A stretch of DNA of 64,000 nt from Atopomonas sediminilitoris (GCF_022601735.1 NZ_JAKUMM010000002.1:248001-312000), one strand, 5' to 3'. Counted from the first letter of the stretch, positions 16,872 through 23,945 are shown. Notes: a model not told the origin generated them from the letters alone. A program made the numbers and translations.

Positions 16872-17136
16872 TGCGACGTTGTGGCTGTGAAGCTACAGGC
16901 AACACCCAAACGAAAAGGCCAAGAACGCCGAAGTTGAAGATGACCCAAGTAGTTATTTGCGACTCGATCCATGCTGTCAAAACCTTCCATTGTTTACCGC
17001 AAATAACCCGTCGGCGAACCTGCAAACGGCACCGCGGAGCTTGAGCGAAACACCAAAACTAACGACAAAACCGCGCGCTGAAAAGCAGCGTGTGGCTGAG
17101 TTGCGGCTGAGAGCTTTATGACCACGAATTGAATGC
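16872..17136 (-). repeat. Non-coding repeated cassette, copy at array position 7
   Basis: The 265-bp body is the first of three tandem copies (positions 7, 6, 5). It carries the 10-bp inverted repeat and the hairpin GTGGCT-GTGA-AGCTAC with one G-U type pair. Confidence 0.88.
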
Positions 17137-17224
17137 GCCTAACGATTAAGCTAACGGGCTGACAAAAGCGCAGCTTTTGGCAGTCCAGCGAACGAAGTGA
17201 GCGGCGTTGAGCGCATTGTTAGGA
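17137..17224 (-). repeat. attC site 6 (88 bp)
   Basis: The core boxes are GCCTAAC and GTTAGGA. Its interior is nearly identical to attC 7 and 15. Confidence 0.9.
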
Positions 17225-17489
17225 TGCGAAGTTGTAGCTGCGAAGCCGCAGGCAACACCCAAACGAAATGGCGATTCACGCCGAAGCGAGCGATGACTAA
17301 AGTAGTTATTTGCGACTCGATCCATGCTGTCAAAACCTTCCTTTGTTTACCGCAAATAACCCGACGGCGAACCTGCAAACGGCACCGCGGAGCTTGAGCA
17401 AAACACCAAAGCTAACGACAAAACAGCGCGCTGAAAAGCGGCCTGTGGCTGCGTTGTGGCGAGGTGCTCGATAGCCACGAATCAAATGC
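17225..17489 (-). repeat. Non-coding repeated cassette, copy at array position 6
   Basis: This is the middle copy of the tandem triple. The body is 265 bp and has the same two structured segments. Confidence 0.88.
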
Positions 17490-17577
17490 GCCTAACGATT
17501 AAGCTAACGGGCTGACAAAAGCGCAGCTTTTGGCAGTCCAGCGAGTGAAACGAGCGGCGTTGAGCGCATTGTTAGGA
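17490..17577 (-). repeat. attC site 5 (88 bp)
   Basis: The core boxes are GCCTAAC and GTTAGGA. It is the long subtype and shares the GCGAGTGAAACGAGCG variant with attC 15. Confidence 0.9.
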
Positions 17578-17843
17578 TGCGAAGTTGTAGCTGCGAAGCC
17601 GCAGGCAACACCCAAACGAAAAGGCCAAGAACGCCGAAGTGGAAGATGACTAAAGTAGTTATTTGCGACTCGATCCATGCTGCCAAAACCTTCCTTTGTT
17701 TACCGCAAATAACCCGCCGGCGAACCTGCAAACGGAACCGCGGAGCTTGAACAAAACACCAAAGCTAACGACAAAACAGCGCGCTGAAAAGTGGCGTGTG
17801 GCTGCGTTGTGGCTGAGTGCTTTGTGACCACGAAATTGAATGC
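17578..17843 (-). repeat. Non-coding repeated cassette, copy at array position 5
   Basis: This is the third tandem copy; its body is one base longer than the others. The inverted repeat GTTATTTGCG/CGCAAATAAC is intact. Confidence 0.88.
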
Positions 17844-17920
17844 GCCTAACGATTAAGCTAAGGGGCGGGCTTTAGCCCGTCCCAGCGAGTGAAACGAGCG
17901 ACTTGAGCGCATTGTTATAT
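17844..17920 (-). repeat. attC site 4 (77 bp)
   Basis: The core boxes are GCCTAAC and GTTATAT. It is the short subtype with GGGCTTTAGCCC. Confidence 0.9.
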
Positions 17921-17955
17921 GACTATTGCGCTTGCGATTGATGCTCGCCTAAGAT

Positions 17956-18327
17956 TTATATTGTTTTTTTTAATTCAGTGTCGAGCTTTTTAAGAATGGT
18001 TTCGCCGTCCATTTTTGACCACTCGCTCTCTGGGGTAATGCCTTTAAGCATTTCCATGATTTGTATTTTTTGTACTGTTACGCACTGGTGTAGCTCGACT
18101 TTGTAAAGCGAGTCTCGGTAGTTGTCTGGGATTTCTTTTCCCTGCTCTTTAACTTTGCTTGTAACGACCTCCCACTTGGCATTTGTAAGTACGCTTGCAT
18201 ACCCCGCGCATTCTTTTTCAACAGATGCCATTAAATGCTCAATTTTTTCCTTTGTGTCGATTGCGTAAGCATGTCCTGCGGTAAGAGTAATTATTAGGGT
18301 GATTTTTAATTTGGTTATAAATTTCAT
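17956..18327 (-). CDS. Cassette-encoded secreted protein (123 aa)
   Basis: A clear signal peptide (MKFITKLKITLIITLTAGHA, cut near AYA) precedes a charged helical domain with two cysteines (KECAGY and HQCVTV), which suggests a periplasmic protein with a disulfide. A 35-bp gap separates the stop from attC. No family is recognised. Confidence 0.68.
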   Translation of the reverse strand: MKFITKLKITLIITLTAGHAYAIDTKEKIEHLMASVEKECAGYASVLTNAKWEVVTSKVKEQGKEIPDNYRDSLYKVELHQCVTVQKIQIMEMLKGITPESEWSKMDGETILKKLDTELKKTI

Positions 18328-18363
18328 GTCTTTCCCTAGAAGTTGATGCGGATTGAGCTAGGC

Positions 18364-18440
18364 ATATAACGATTAAGCTAAGGGGCTGGCTTTAGCCAGT
18401 CCCAGTGAGCGAAGCGAACGACTTGAGCGCATTGTTATGT
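18364..18440 (-). repeat. attC site 3 (77 bp)
   Basis: The core boxes are ATATAAC and GTTATGT. It is the short subtype with GGCTTTAGCC. Confidence 0.9.
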
Positions 18441-18443
18441 GCA

Positions 18444-18857
18444 TTAATTATGTTTATGGCGGTGGGTTTTTATAATTGATCGCGTTGCTATTATTAGTGT
18501 TGCGATAATTATTGTTAGGCAAATTAGGTTTTGAATTTTTGCTTCTCCGCTGGGTGAAGGCGCCCAATTTTTAATATAGCCGCGGCTAGAGTGCTCCCAG
18601 AAGGCTGCAAAGAAAATATAAATTGTTGGGAAAATAAAGAGATGGGGTGATGTGATTTTTACTTTGAAGGCTGTGACTAGCTGAGCTGAAGCGTAGAGCG
18701 TTAAAAAAACAGACATGCCAAAGCGCCAAGGGGCTAAATCTGGTCGTCCTTGGTTGTAGTTCTCAAGTGCAATGAAGGATATTGTGATGCCAAGAATTAT
18801 GCCTAAGCAAGCAAGAACTATGTGGGTGGCTTTAAGGAGTAGGGTCATTATGCACAT
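18444..18857 (-). CDS. Cassette-encoded membrane protein (137 aa)
   Basis: Four hydrophobic segments are visible: ATHIVLACLGIILGITISFI, MSVFLTLYASAQLVTAF, LFIFPTIYIFFAAFW and ICLTIIIATLIIATRSI. A short basic tail (KTHRHKHN) ends the protein. The first ATG (18857) lies inside the attC core (GTTATGTGC); the ATG at 18848 is the alternative. The function is unknown. Confidence 0.68.
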   Translation of the reverse strand: MCIMTLLLKATHIVLACLGIILGITISFIALENYNQGRPDLAPWRFGMSVFLTLYASAQLVTAFKVKITSPHLFIFPTIYIFFAAFWEHSSRGYIKNWAPSPSGEAKIQNLICLTIIIATLIIATRSIIKTHRHKHN

Positions 18858-18941
18858 AACGATTAAGCTAACGGGCCGACAAAAGCGCAGCTTTTGGCGG
18901 TCCAGCGAGTGAAACGAGTGGCGTTGAGCGCATTGTTAGGA
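18854..18941 (-). repeat. attC site 2 (88 bp)
   Basis: The core boxes are ACATAAC and GTTAGGA. It is the long subtype. Confidence 0.9.
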
Positions 18942-19206
18942 TGCCAAGTTGTAGCCGTGAGGCTGCAGGTAACACCCAAACGAAAAGGCGTAACGCACAC
19001 GGCGTTAAGACGAAACACGTAGTTATTTGCGACCCGATCCATGCTGTCAAAACCTTCCTTTGCTTACCGCAAATAACCCGCCGGCGAACCTGCAAGCAGC
19101 ACCGCGGAGCTTGAACGAAACACTAAAGCTAACGACAAAACAGCGCGCTGAAAAGCAGCGTGTGGCTGCGTTGTGGCTGGGTGCTTTATGACCACGAATT
19201 GAATGC
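18942..19206 (-). repeat. Non-coding repeated cassette, copy at array position 2
   Basis: This is the most divergent copy, yet the body is still 265 bp. The 10-bp inverted repeat is intact. The hairpin arms read GTAGCC and GGCTGC where others have GTAGCT and AGCTAC, a compensatory T-A to C-G change. Confidence 0.86.
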
Positions 19207-19294
19207 GCCTAACGATTAAGCTAACGGGCTGACAAAAGCGCAGCTTTTGGCAGTCCAGCGAACGAAGTGAGCGGCGTTGAGCGCATTGTTAGGA
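19207..19294 (-). repeat. attC site 1 (88 bp, attI-proximal)
   Basis: The core boxes are GCCTAAC and GTTAGGA. It is the attC of the first cassette after attI, the long subtype. Confidence 0.9.
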
Positions 19295-19559
19295 TGCAAA
19301 GTTGTAGCTGCGAAGCTACAGGCAACACCCGAACGAAATGGCGATACACGCCGAAGTTGGCGATGACCCAAGTAGTTATTTGCGACTCGATCCATGCTGT
19401 CAAAACCTTCCCTTGTTTACCGCAAATAACCCGCTGGCGAACCTGTAAACGGCGCCGCCGAGCTTGAGCAAAACACCAAAGCTAACGACAAAACCGCGCG
19501 CTGAAAAGCAGCGTGTGGATGCGTTGTGGTTGCATGGTTTACCAACACGATTTCAAGCG
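19295..19559 (-). repeat. Non-coding repeated cassette, copy at array position 1
   Basis: This is the first cassette of the array, so formally the latest acquired. The hairpin GTAGCT-GCGA-AGCTAC is perfect and the 10-bp inverted repeat is intact. Its junction with attI reads GTTAGGGC on the minus strand. Confidence 0.88.
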
Positions 19560-19640
19560 CCCTAACTATAAGTAGACGACAAAAGTGGGGTAATTTTTTC
19601 CGCCACTTGTGTCGCATAACGTTCCTTGTCAGTCGGTAAT
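19560..19640 (-). other. attI-like recombination site
   Basis: The first cassette joins here at CCCTAAC (19560-19566; GTTAGGG on the minus strand). Beyond it lies an AT-rich segment with a 12-bp inverted repeat, CGACAAAAGTGG (19577-19588) and CCACTTGTGTCG (19603-19614; one mismatch). It sits between the array and the divergent intI remnant, exactly where attI is found in integrons. I could not identify a convincing cassette promoter. Confidence 0.65.
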
Positions 19641-19700
19641 CCCTTGACTAGCCTTGATCTCGTGCGGTTAAACGCGACATTGATCAGCGAGTTTTTGCGA

Positions 19701-19871
19701 CATGGATGACAAGCCTAAGCTGCTCGACTTAGTGCGCGAGCAGAACTCTTTGTGACACTATTCCATTGCTGCCGAAACTGTCTACCTATGAGCTTGTAAA
19801 ATCAGGCTTGAAGACACTGAGGTTGAGCGTTTCGGTTTCGTTGCAATGCTCTGTCTTTTCGGTCATGGCGA
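19701..19871 (+). pseudogene. intI: Integron integrase remnant (intI pseudogene)
   Basis: From ATG at 19701 the frame reads MDDKPKLLDLVREQNSL, stop, HYSIAAETVYL, stop, ACKIR, then LEDTEVERFGF. The pattern matches the N-terminus of integron integrases (KLLDxVRxxLRxxHYSxxTExxYxxWxKR, then EVExFL), with two in-frame stops and a missing segment. The catalytic domain is gone. Its divergent orientation from the array and its position next to attI support the assignment. From 19872 to 20155 I see no gene. Confidence 0.75.
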
Positions 19872-20155
19872 GCTACAAGGCCGCAAGGCTTGGGCTGTGC
19901 ATTGACTGGCGCTAAGCCCGAAACCGCCACCAACGAAACCACACAGGGAGGGGGGAGGCAAAAAGCCAAAGCTGCTTAGGCTTCCGAACGACAGGGGGAA
20001 CCGTTTTTCTGTTTCCGCAAAATTCATGCTTTGGGTTAAACGGTGCGTGCACGTTTCGTGCTGCGAGGTGAACTGACCAGCGACCGGCTATCGGAATGAC
20101 GCTCGACCGACTGCTGGAGCAACTTGTTATGACTGGCTAGGGGGTACTTTTAATT

Positions 20156-20174
20156 TTGGGGGTATATTTGGTGG
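20156..20174 (+). repeat. Right copy of end repeat TTGGGGGTATATTTGGTGG, probable integrase arm site
   Basis: It matches 6684-6701 with one mismatch and the same orientation. A related AGGGGGTACTTTTAAT lies just before it (20138-20153). Such repeats near both ends are expected for integrase arm binding. Confidence 0.5.
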
Positions 20175-20229
20175 CACCGGCAAACAACGCCAATAAAAAT
20201 ATCCTTTAATTACAGCTAGTTATTGGTTC

Positions 20230-20253
20230 GGTTTGGTTCTGTCTCTGGCACCA
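20230..20253 (+). repeat. attR: degenerate copy of the tRNA-Phe 3' end
   Basis: GGTTTGGTTCTGTCTCTGG followed by CACCA matches the tRNA-Phe T-arm and acceptor end with three substitutions and one missing G. A strong terminator follows directly, as would follow the original tRNA gene. Confidence 0.7.
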
Positions 20254-20262
20254 CTAATTTTT

Positions 20263-20296
20263 AAACCCCGAAGCTGAAAGGCTTCGGGGTTTTTTA
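20263..20296 (+). terminator. Rho-independent terminator, probably the original one of tRNA-Phe
   Basis: The stem AACCCCGAAGC-TGAAAG-GCTTCGGGGTT is followed by TTTT. It lies just outside attR, and no gene on this strand precedes it now. Confidence 0.8.
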
Positions 20297-20319
20297 TTGC
20301 ATGGTTTTTGGCGTGAATT

Positions 20320-20343
20320 AGCCCGCGAGTTGCGGGCTTTTTT
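20320..20343 (+). terminator. Rho-independent terminator between the element and yggX
   Basis: The stem AGCCCGC-GAGTT-GCGGGCT is followed by a T run on the plus strand. It may also stop minus-strand transcription from mutY-yggX, although the T run favours the plus strand. Confidence 0.65.
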
Positions 20344-20355
20344 CTGCGTGTTGGT

Positions 20356-20628
20356 TTATTCGCTGGGCGGCACGTAGCCTTCGGCTTGGGCGTAGTCTTG
20401 GCCTGAGAAGAACTTGTCCATCTCGGTTTGCAGGAATTTACGATCTTCGCCGTTCATCATGTTCAGGCGGCGTTCGTTGATCAGCATGGTTTGGTGCTTT
20501 TGCCATTCATCCCAAGCTTTTTTTGAGATGTTGTCGAAGATGTCCTGACCTTTGGCGCCGGGGTAGGGCGGGCGGTCTAGGCCTTCGAGTTGTTGCTGGT
20601 ATTTGCGGCAGGTAATCATGCGGGCCAT
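20356..20628 (-). CDS. yggX: YggX-type Fe(2+)-trafficking protein
   Basis: The 90-residue protein protects Fe-S clusters from oxidative damage and takes part in iron handling. The family hallmark is an N-terminal [10 protein letters not shown] with one conserved cysteine, then [34 protein letters not shown], and the C-terminal AEGYVPPSE. The start at 20628 matches the family N-terminus; an upstream ATG at 20655 adds nine residues not found in relatives. It lies 47 bp after mutY on the same strand. mutY-yggX is a widely conserved pair, which fits because MutY is itself an Fe-S protein. Confidence 0.95.
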   Translation of the reverse strand: MARMITCRKYQQQLEGLDRPPYPGAKGQDIFDNISKKAWDEWQKHQTMLINERRLNMMNGEDRKFLQTEMDKFFSGQDYAQAEGYVPPSE

Positions 20629-20675
20629 GTGGGCTTCCTCGTTGGCGCGAATCACGCAAGCTGCTGGTTGGTGGC

Positions 20676-21728
20676 TCAGCAGCGGGTTAAATGTTCAGCG
20701 GCCTGCTGTAGCAGTTTTTGCACGGGGGCGGCCAAGCCTAGGGTTGGCGGCGCGCTGAGGTTATACCAAAGCCAGTCGCCTTCGGCCACGCTGGGGCTTG
20801 CTTGGCAGTGGATCAGTACGGGGCTGATCTGTAGCTGAAAGTGGCTGAAGGTGTGCGTAAGGCTGGGCAGTGCCTGATGCTCGCCGGTGTTTAGCTGCAG
20901 TTGCGCGGCTTGTGTGGCGATGGCGTCGGTTTGATCGAGTTCGGGCAGGCTCCACAGGCCGCCCCACAGGCCTTGGCTGGGGCGTTTATACAGCAGCACA
21001 TGGCCGTTATGGGCAAACAGCGGCATCACCACTTGTTTTTGCGGTAAGACTTTGCGCGGCTTGGATTCAGGGAACGCCGTTGGGGTGCCCAGCAGGCGCG
21101 CTTGGCAGTGACTGGCCAGTGGGCACAGTAGGCATTGCGGTTTGCTGCGGGTGCACAGGGTGGCGCCTAGATCCATCATTGCCTGGGTGTAGTGATGGCC
21201 GCGCTGGTTGGGGGTGTAGCGCTCGGCAGCGGCCCATAGGGCTTTGCTGGTGGCGCTGTCGCCGGGCCAGCCGGTTTGGGCGAGAAAACGCGCTAGGACG
21301 CGCTTGACGTTGCCGTCGAGAATCGGCGCGTTGATGCCCATGCTGAGGCTGGCGATGGCGCCTGCGGTGGAGCGGCCAATGCCGGGCAAGGTGCAGAGCT
21401 GCTCGACGCTAGCGGGAAACTCGCCGCCAAACTGGGTGACGACTTGCTGGGCGGTTTTGTGCAGGTTGCGCGCGCGACTGTAGTAGCCGAGCCCAGTCCA
21501 GAGGTGCAGCACTTGGTCTTCGCTGGCAGCGGCCAAGGCGTGTACGTCGGGCAGTGCGTGCATAAAGCGGTCGAAGTAGCCGAGCACAGTGCTGACTTGA
21601 GTTTGTTGCAGCATGATTTCCGACACCCACACGCGGTAGGGGCTGATGTCGTGCTGCCAAGGTAAGTCTTTGCGGCCGTGCTGGTCATACCACGCCAGCA
21701 CGGCGTTGCTAAAGGCCTCAGGCGTCAT
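20676..21728 (-). CDS. mutY: Adenine DNA glycosylase
   Basis: The 350-residue enzyme removes adenine mispaired with 8-oxoguanine. The catalytic glutamate is in [11 protein letters not shown], the helix-hairpin-helix is [12 protein letters not shown], the catalytic aspartate is in [12 protein letters not shown], and the iron-sulfur cysteines are in [18 protein letters not shown]. The C-terminal NUDIX-like domain, which recognises 8-oxoG, includes [19 protein letters not shown]. Its length is normal. The start lies 6 bp after the stop of the AsmA-like gene, so the three genes asmA-like, mutY and yggX are probably co-transcribed. Confidence 0.97.
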   Translation of the reverse strand: MTPEAFSNAVLAWYDQHGRKDLPWQHDISPYRVWVSEIMLQQTQVSTVLGYFDRFMHALPDVHALAAASEDQVLHLWTGLGYYSRARNLHKTAQQVVTQFGGEFPASVEQLCTLPGIGRSTAGAIASLSMGINAPILDGNVKRVLARFLAQTGWPGDSATSKALWAAAERYTPNQRGHHYTQAMMDLGATLCTRSKPQCLLCPLASHCQARLLGTPTAFPESKPRKVLPQKQVVMPLFAHNGHVLLYKRPSQGLWGGLWSLPELDQTDAIATQAAQLQLNTGEHQALPSLTHTFSHFQLQISPVLIHCQASPSVAEGDWLWYNLSAPPTLGLAAPVQKLLQQAAEHLTRC

Positions 21729-21734
21729 GGCGGC

Positions 21735-23945
21735 TCATCGGCCAAACAGACCTTTGAGGGCATCTTTCAGCTCGGGGCTGACTTTGTCGCCGAGTTTTTC
21801 TTCGAGCTTGTCGGTGAGTTTTTTGCCGGCCAGTTGTGCGGTGATCTTGCCCATGCCTTCTTGATCAAGGCGGCAGGCGCGCGCGCCCAGCTCGATCGGG
21901 CCACGGCAGCGCAGTGGCCACTCAATGCCGGCAAAGCGCTCGTTAACCTGACAGGCTTCGTCGGGCATATCGCGGCGGTCGCCTTCGATCAGGATTTTGA
22001 TCAGGTAGTCGATGCCCAGCACACGCAGGTCGATATCCCCTTCGCCGGCCACGCTCAGGCCTGGCAGATTGGCTTTAAGGTCGCGGTTGGTGGCGATGCC
22101 GTTCTTGATCCGCAGCGTGCCGCCGAGTTGCTGGAACACCGTATCGCGGCCTTCGATTGGCGCGCTCAAGGCTTTGCGGTTGAGTAGGGCAATGCCTTCG
22201 CACAACTGTTGCTCAAGATTGGCGCCGACTAACACCCCTTCACGCAGGCTGAATTGGGCGTTGCCGTTGAGGCTGTTGATGATGCGCTTGAGGCTGTTGC
22301 CGCGCGCGGTGAGCTGGGTGTCGAAAAACAAGCTGCCCTTGATCACTTGCTCTTGATCGCGGGCCTTGAGGACCTGCTCGATGGCGATGCCCTTGATCTC
22401 TTTGCTGATGCTGAGAGTGGGCGTGTCGCTTTGTGCGTCGAGCTTGGCGCTGGCGCCGACGTTGCCGCCAAACACGCCGGCACCGAATTGTTCCAGTGTC
22501 AGCACGCCTTGTTTGGCTTTGAGTTTGGCGTTGACGCTATCGAGTGGAATGCCGTCGACGGTTAGCTGCTTAATCGTCACGCTGCCGGCGATATCCAGTT
22601 TGCGCAAGGCTTCTAGCGGTAGCAGTGGTTCGTCACTCCAGGTCTCGGTGGTCGGCTTATCCGGCAGGGCGGTGGTGCCTGCGCCGGGCGTGCCTAGGGC
22701 GTCTTTGACTTGGGCTTTGCGGGCTTTGGCTTCGGCGGTTTGCGCTTCGCTCTTGGGCGGCAAGTAGTTGTCGAGGTTGAGTTTGTCGCCATTTAAGTCA
22801 AAGCGCAGGGCTTGCTTGGCAAAGCTGGCGATGCCGATGGTGCCGGTGAACTGGCTGTCATCGAGTTTGAACTTGAGGTCGTCCAAGCGCAGGTGCTTGT
22901 CGCTGCCCTCGAGCTGGGCAAACAGTTCGACGCGGCGCAGGCTGTTGCCATCTTGCATGGGGGGCAAGGTTTGGCCTAAGCCTTCGATAAAGGCGCGGGC
23001 ATCAAAGTTAGCCAGGCTTAGGCTGCCGCTGAGTTTGGGGGATTTGTCCAGTTGCTTAACCGTGACTTCGCCCAGCGCTTTGAGTTGGTTGGCGTTGATT
23101 TGCAGGCCAGTCCATTGCGCCAATTGTGCGCTTTGATCCAGCAGCAGTTGGCCTTGCGCGGTAAAGGTGAGGGTTTTGCCGTTCAGCGGTTCGCCGCTGG
23201 CTTCGCCCTGCAGGTGCAGGTCTTCAAAGGCAAAGCGCTTGAGGCCTAGATCAAAGCGCAGGCCGCCTTTAAGGTCGGCACGGGCGCGCAGCAGGGGTTT
23301 GGCCATGCTGAAAAAGCCATGCATTTCTAGCGGGATACGCTGGCCTTCGGCCACGGCACCGGTGCTCAGTTGCAGGTTTTCAACGCTGAACTGCTCGCCG
23401 GTTTTCGCATCGCGATAGTTCAGTTGTGCATCGTTGATGCTCAGGCTGTCGATATTGAGACTGACCGGCGGCTTGCTGCTGTCTGCAGCAGGGCTGCTGT
23501 TAGCGCTGCTTGTCTCGGCGTTGCTGGGTGTGGCTGCGTTGGCGGGCTTGCCGACGGTTTCCCAGTTGCCTTGGCCCTGTTGGTTGCGCTCAAGGTTGAG
23601 GGTCAGGCCGTCAACCCGAATGGCGCTCATTTGTACTTCTTTGCGCAGCAGCGGCAATACGCGGACCGAAAAGCCTAAGCGCTTAACATCGGCCAGTGGG
23701 GCTTGTGGTGCTTGCAGGCTGGCGACGCTGGCGTCGTGAATTTCAAGGCCAAGCCACGGGAACAAGCTCCAGCCGAGATCGCCGTTGAGCGCCAGTTCGA
23801 TGCCTGCCTTATCACGGGCAAGGGCGCGAATATCGTCTTTGTAGTCGTTGGGATCAAACAGGTGGGTTAGGGCAAAGCCTAAGCCGATCACCATCAGGAG
23901 TAGGCCAACCAATAAGAGGGCGAGCAATTTACTCAGGGACTTCAT
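21735..23945 (-). CDS. AsmA-family protein
   Basis: The 736-residue protein has one N-terminal membrane anchor (LLALLLVGLLLMVIGLGFAL) and a long periplasmic beta-rich body. AsmA proteins belong to the AsmA/TamB-like group and affect outer-membrane lipid or protein homeostasis. Typical parts are the N-terminal ALTHLFDPNDYKDDIRALARDKAGIEL with GDLGWSLFPWLGLEI, and a C-terminal block with LLNRKALSAPIEGRDTVFQQ and the repeating GTLRIKNGIATNRDLK. A serine-, alanine- and proline-rich linker occurs near residues 135-155. It is the first gene of the asmA-like, mutY, yggX unit. Confidence 0.9.
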   Translation of the reverse strand: MKSLSKLLALLLVGLLLMVIGLGFALTHLFDPNDYKDDIRALARDKAGIELALNGDLGWSLFPWLGLEIHDASVASLQAPQAPLADVKRLGFSVRVLPLLRKEVQMSAIRVDGLTLNLERNQQGQGNWETVGKPANAATPSNAETSSANSSPAADSSKPPVSLNIDSLSINDAQLNYRDAKTGEQFSVENLQLSTGAVAEGQRIPLEMHGFFSMAKPLLRARADLKGGLRFDLGLKRFAFEDLHLQGEASGEPLNGKTLTFTAQGQLLLDQSAQLAQWTGLQINANQLKALGEVTVKQLDKSPKLSGSLSLANFDARAFIEGLGQTLPPMQDGNSLRRVELFAQLEGSDKHLRLDDLKFKLDDSQFTGTIGIASFAKQALRFDLNGDKLNLDNYLPPKSEAQTAEAKARKAQVKDALGTPGAGTTALPDKPTTETWSDEPLLPLEALRKLDIAGSVTIKQLTVDGIPLDSVNAKLKAKQGVLTLEQFGAGVFGGNVGASAKLDAQSDTPTLSISKEIKGIAIEQVLKARDQEQVIKGSLFFDTQLTARGNSLKRIINSLNGNAQFSLREGVLVGANLEQQLCEGIALLNRKALSAPIEGRDTVFQQLGGTLRIKNGIATNRDLKANLPGLSVAGEGDIDLRVLGIDYLIKILIEGDRRDMPDEACQVNERFAGIEWPLRCRGPIELGARACRLDQEGMGKITAQLAGKKLTDKLEEKLGDKVSPELKDALKGLFGR

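Larger units (their letters stand above)
12903..19566 (-). other. Integron cassette array: 15 cassettes, 15 attC sites
   Basis: Fifteen attC sites with RYYYAAC and GTTRRRY core boxes divide this stretch into cassettes read on the minus strand. Each gene ends within or just before its attC, as expected. Counting from attI at the right, cassettes 1, 2, 5, 6, 7, 9 and 15 are copies of one non-coding unit. Cassettes 3, 4, 8, 10, 11, 12, 13 and 14 carry nine small genes. Two attC subtypes (88 bp and 76-77 bp) and one odd 72-bp site occur. The sites resemble those of Pseudomonas chromosomal integrons. Confidence 0.92.
6572..20253. mobile_element. Integrative element in tRNA-Phe (P4-like) carrying a degenerate integron
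   Basis: The element is bounded by the tRNA-Phe 3' end and its degenerate copy at 20230-20253, with a shared GGGGGTATAT(C/T)TGGTGG motif near both ends. The left part holds an integrase, an AlpA-like regulator, small genes, a Toprim protein and a DUF3987 protein. The right part is an attC cassette array with attI and an intI pseudogene. No capsid, tail, lysis or conjugation genes are visible, so it would need a helper to move. The imperfect att repeat suggests an old insertion. An alternative is that the integron was already chromosomal and that the right boundary is closer to 12.7 kb. The motif at 20156 and the tRNA-like sequence argue against that. Confidence 0.78.

Noticed and set aside
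16798..19095. A 75-residue minus-strand protein (MQVRRRVICG...) encoded four times or more
   Set aside because: The frame runs across two functional parts (inverted repeat and attC), changes at all codon positions, and is broken in other copies. Conservation of the DNA explains it.
12903..19566. CRISPR array or simple tandem satellite
   Set aside because: The repeated units are attC sites with integron core boxes and intervening genes of different length. There are no short identical repeats with unique spacers.
20101..20140. A further attC-like core (AACTTGTTATGACT) beyond the intI remnant
   Set aside because: Only one short box resembles an attC end and no partner box or foldable arm is seen nearby.
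20225..20253. A second tRNA gene
   Set aside because: Only a T-arm-like and acceptor 3' segment is present. There is no D-arm or anticodon arm, so it is an att remnant.
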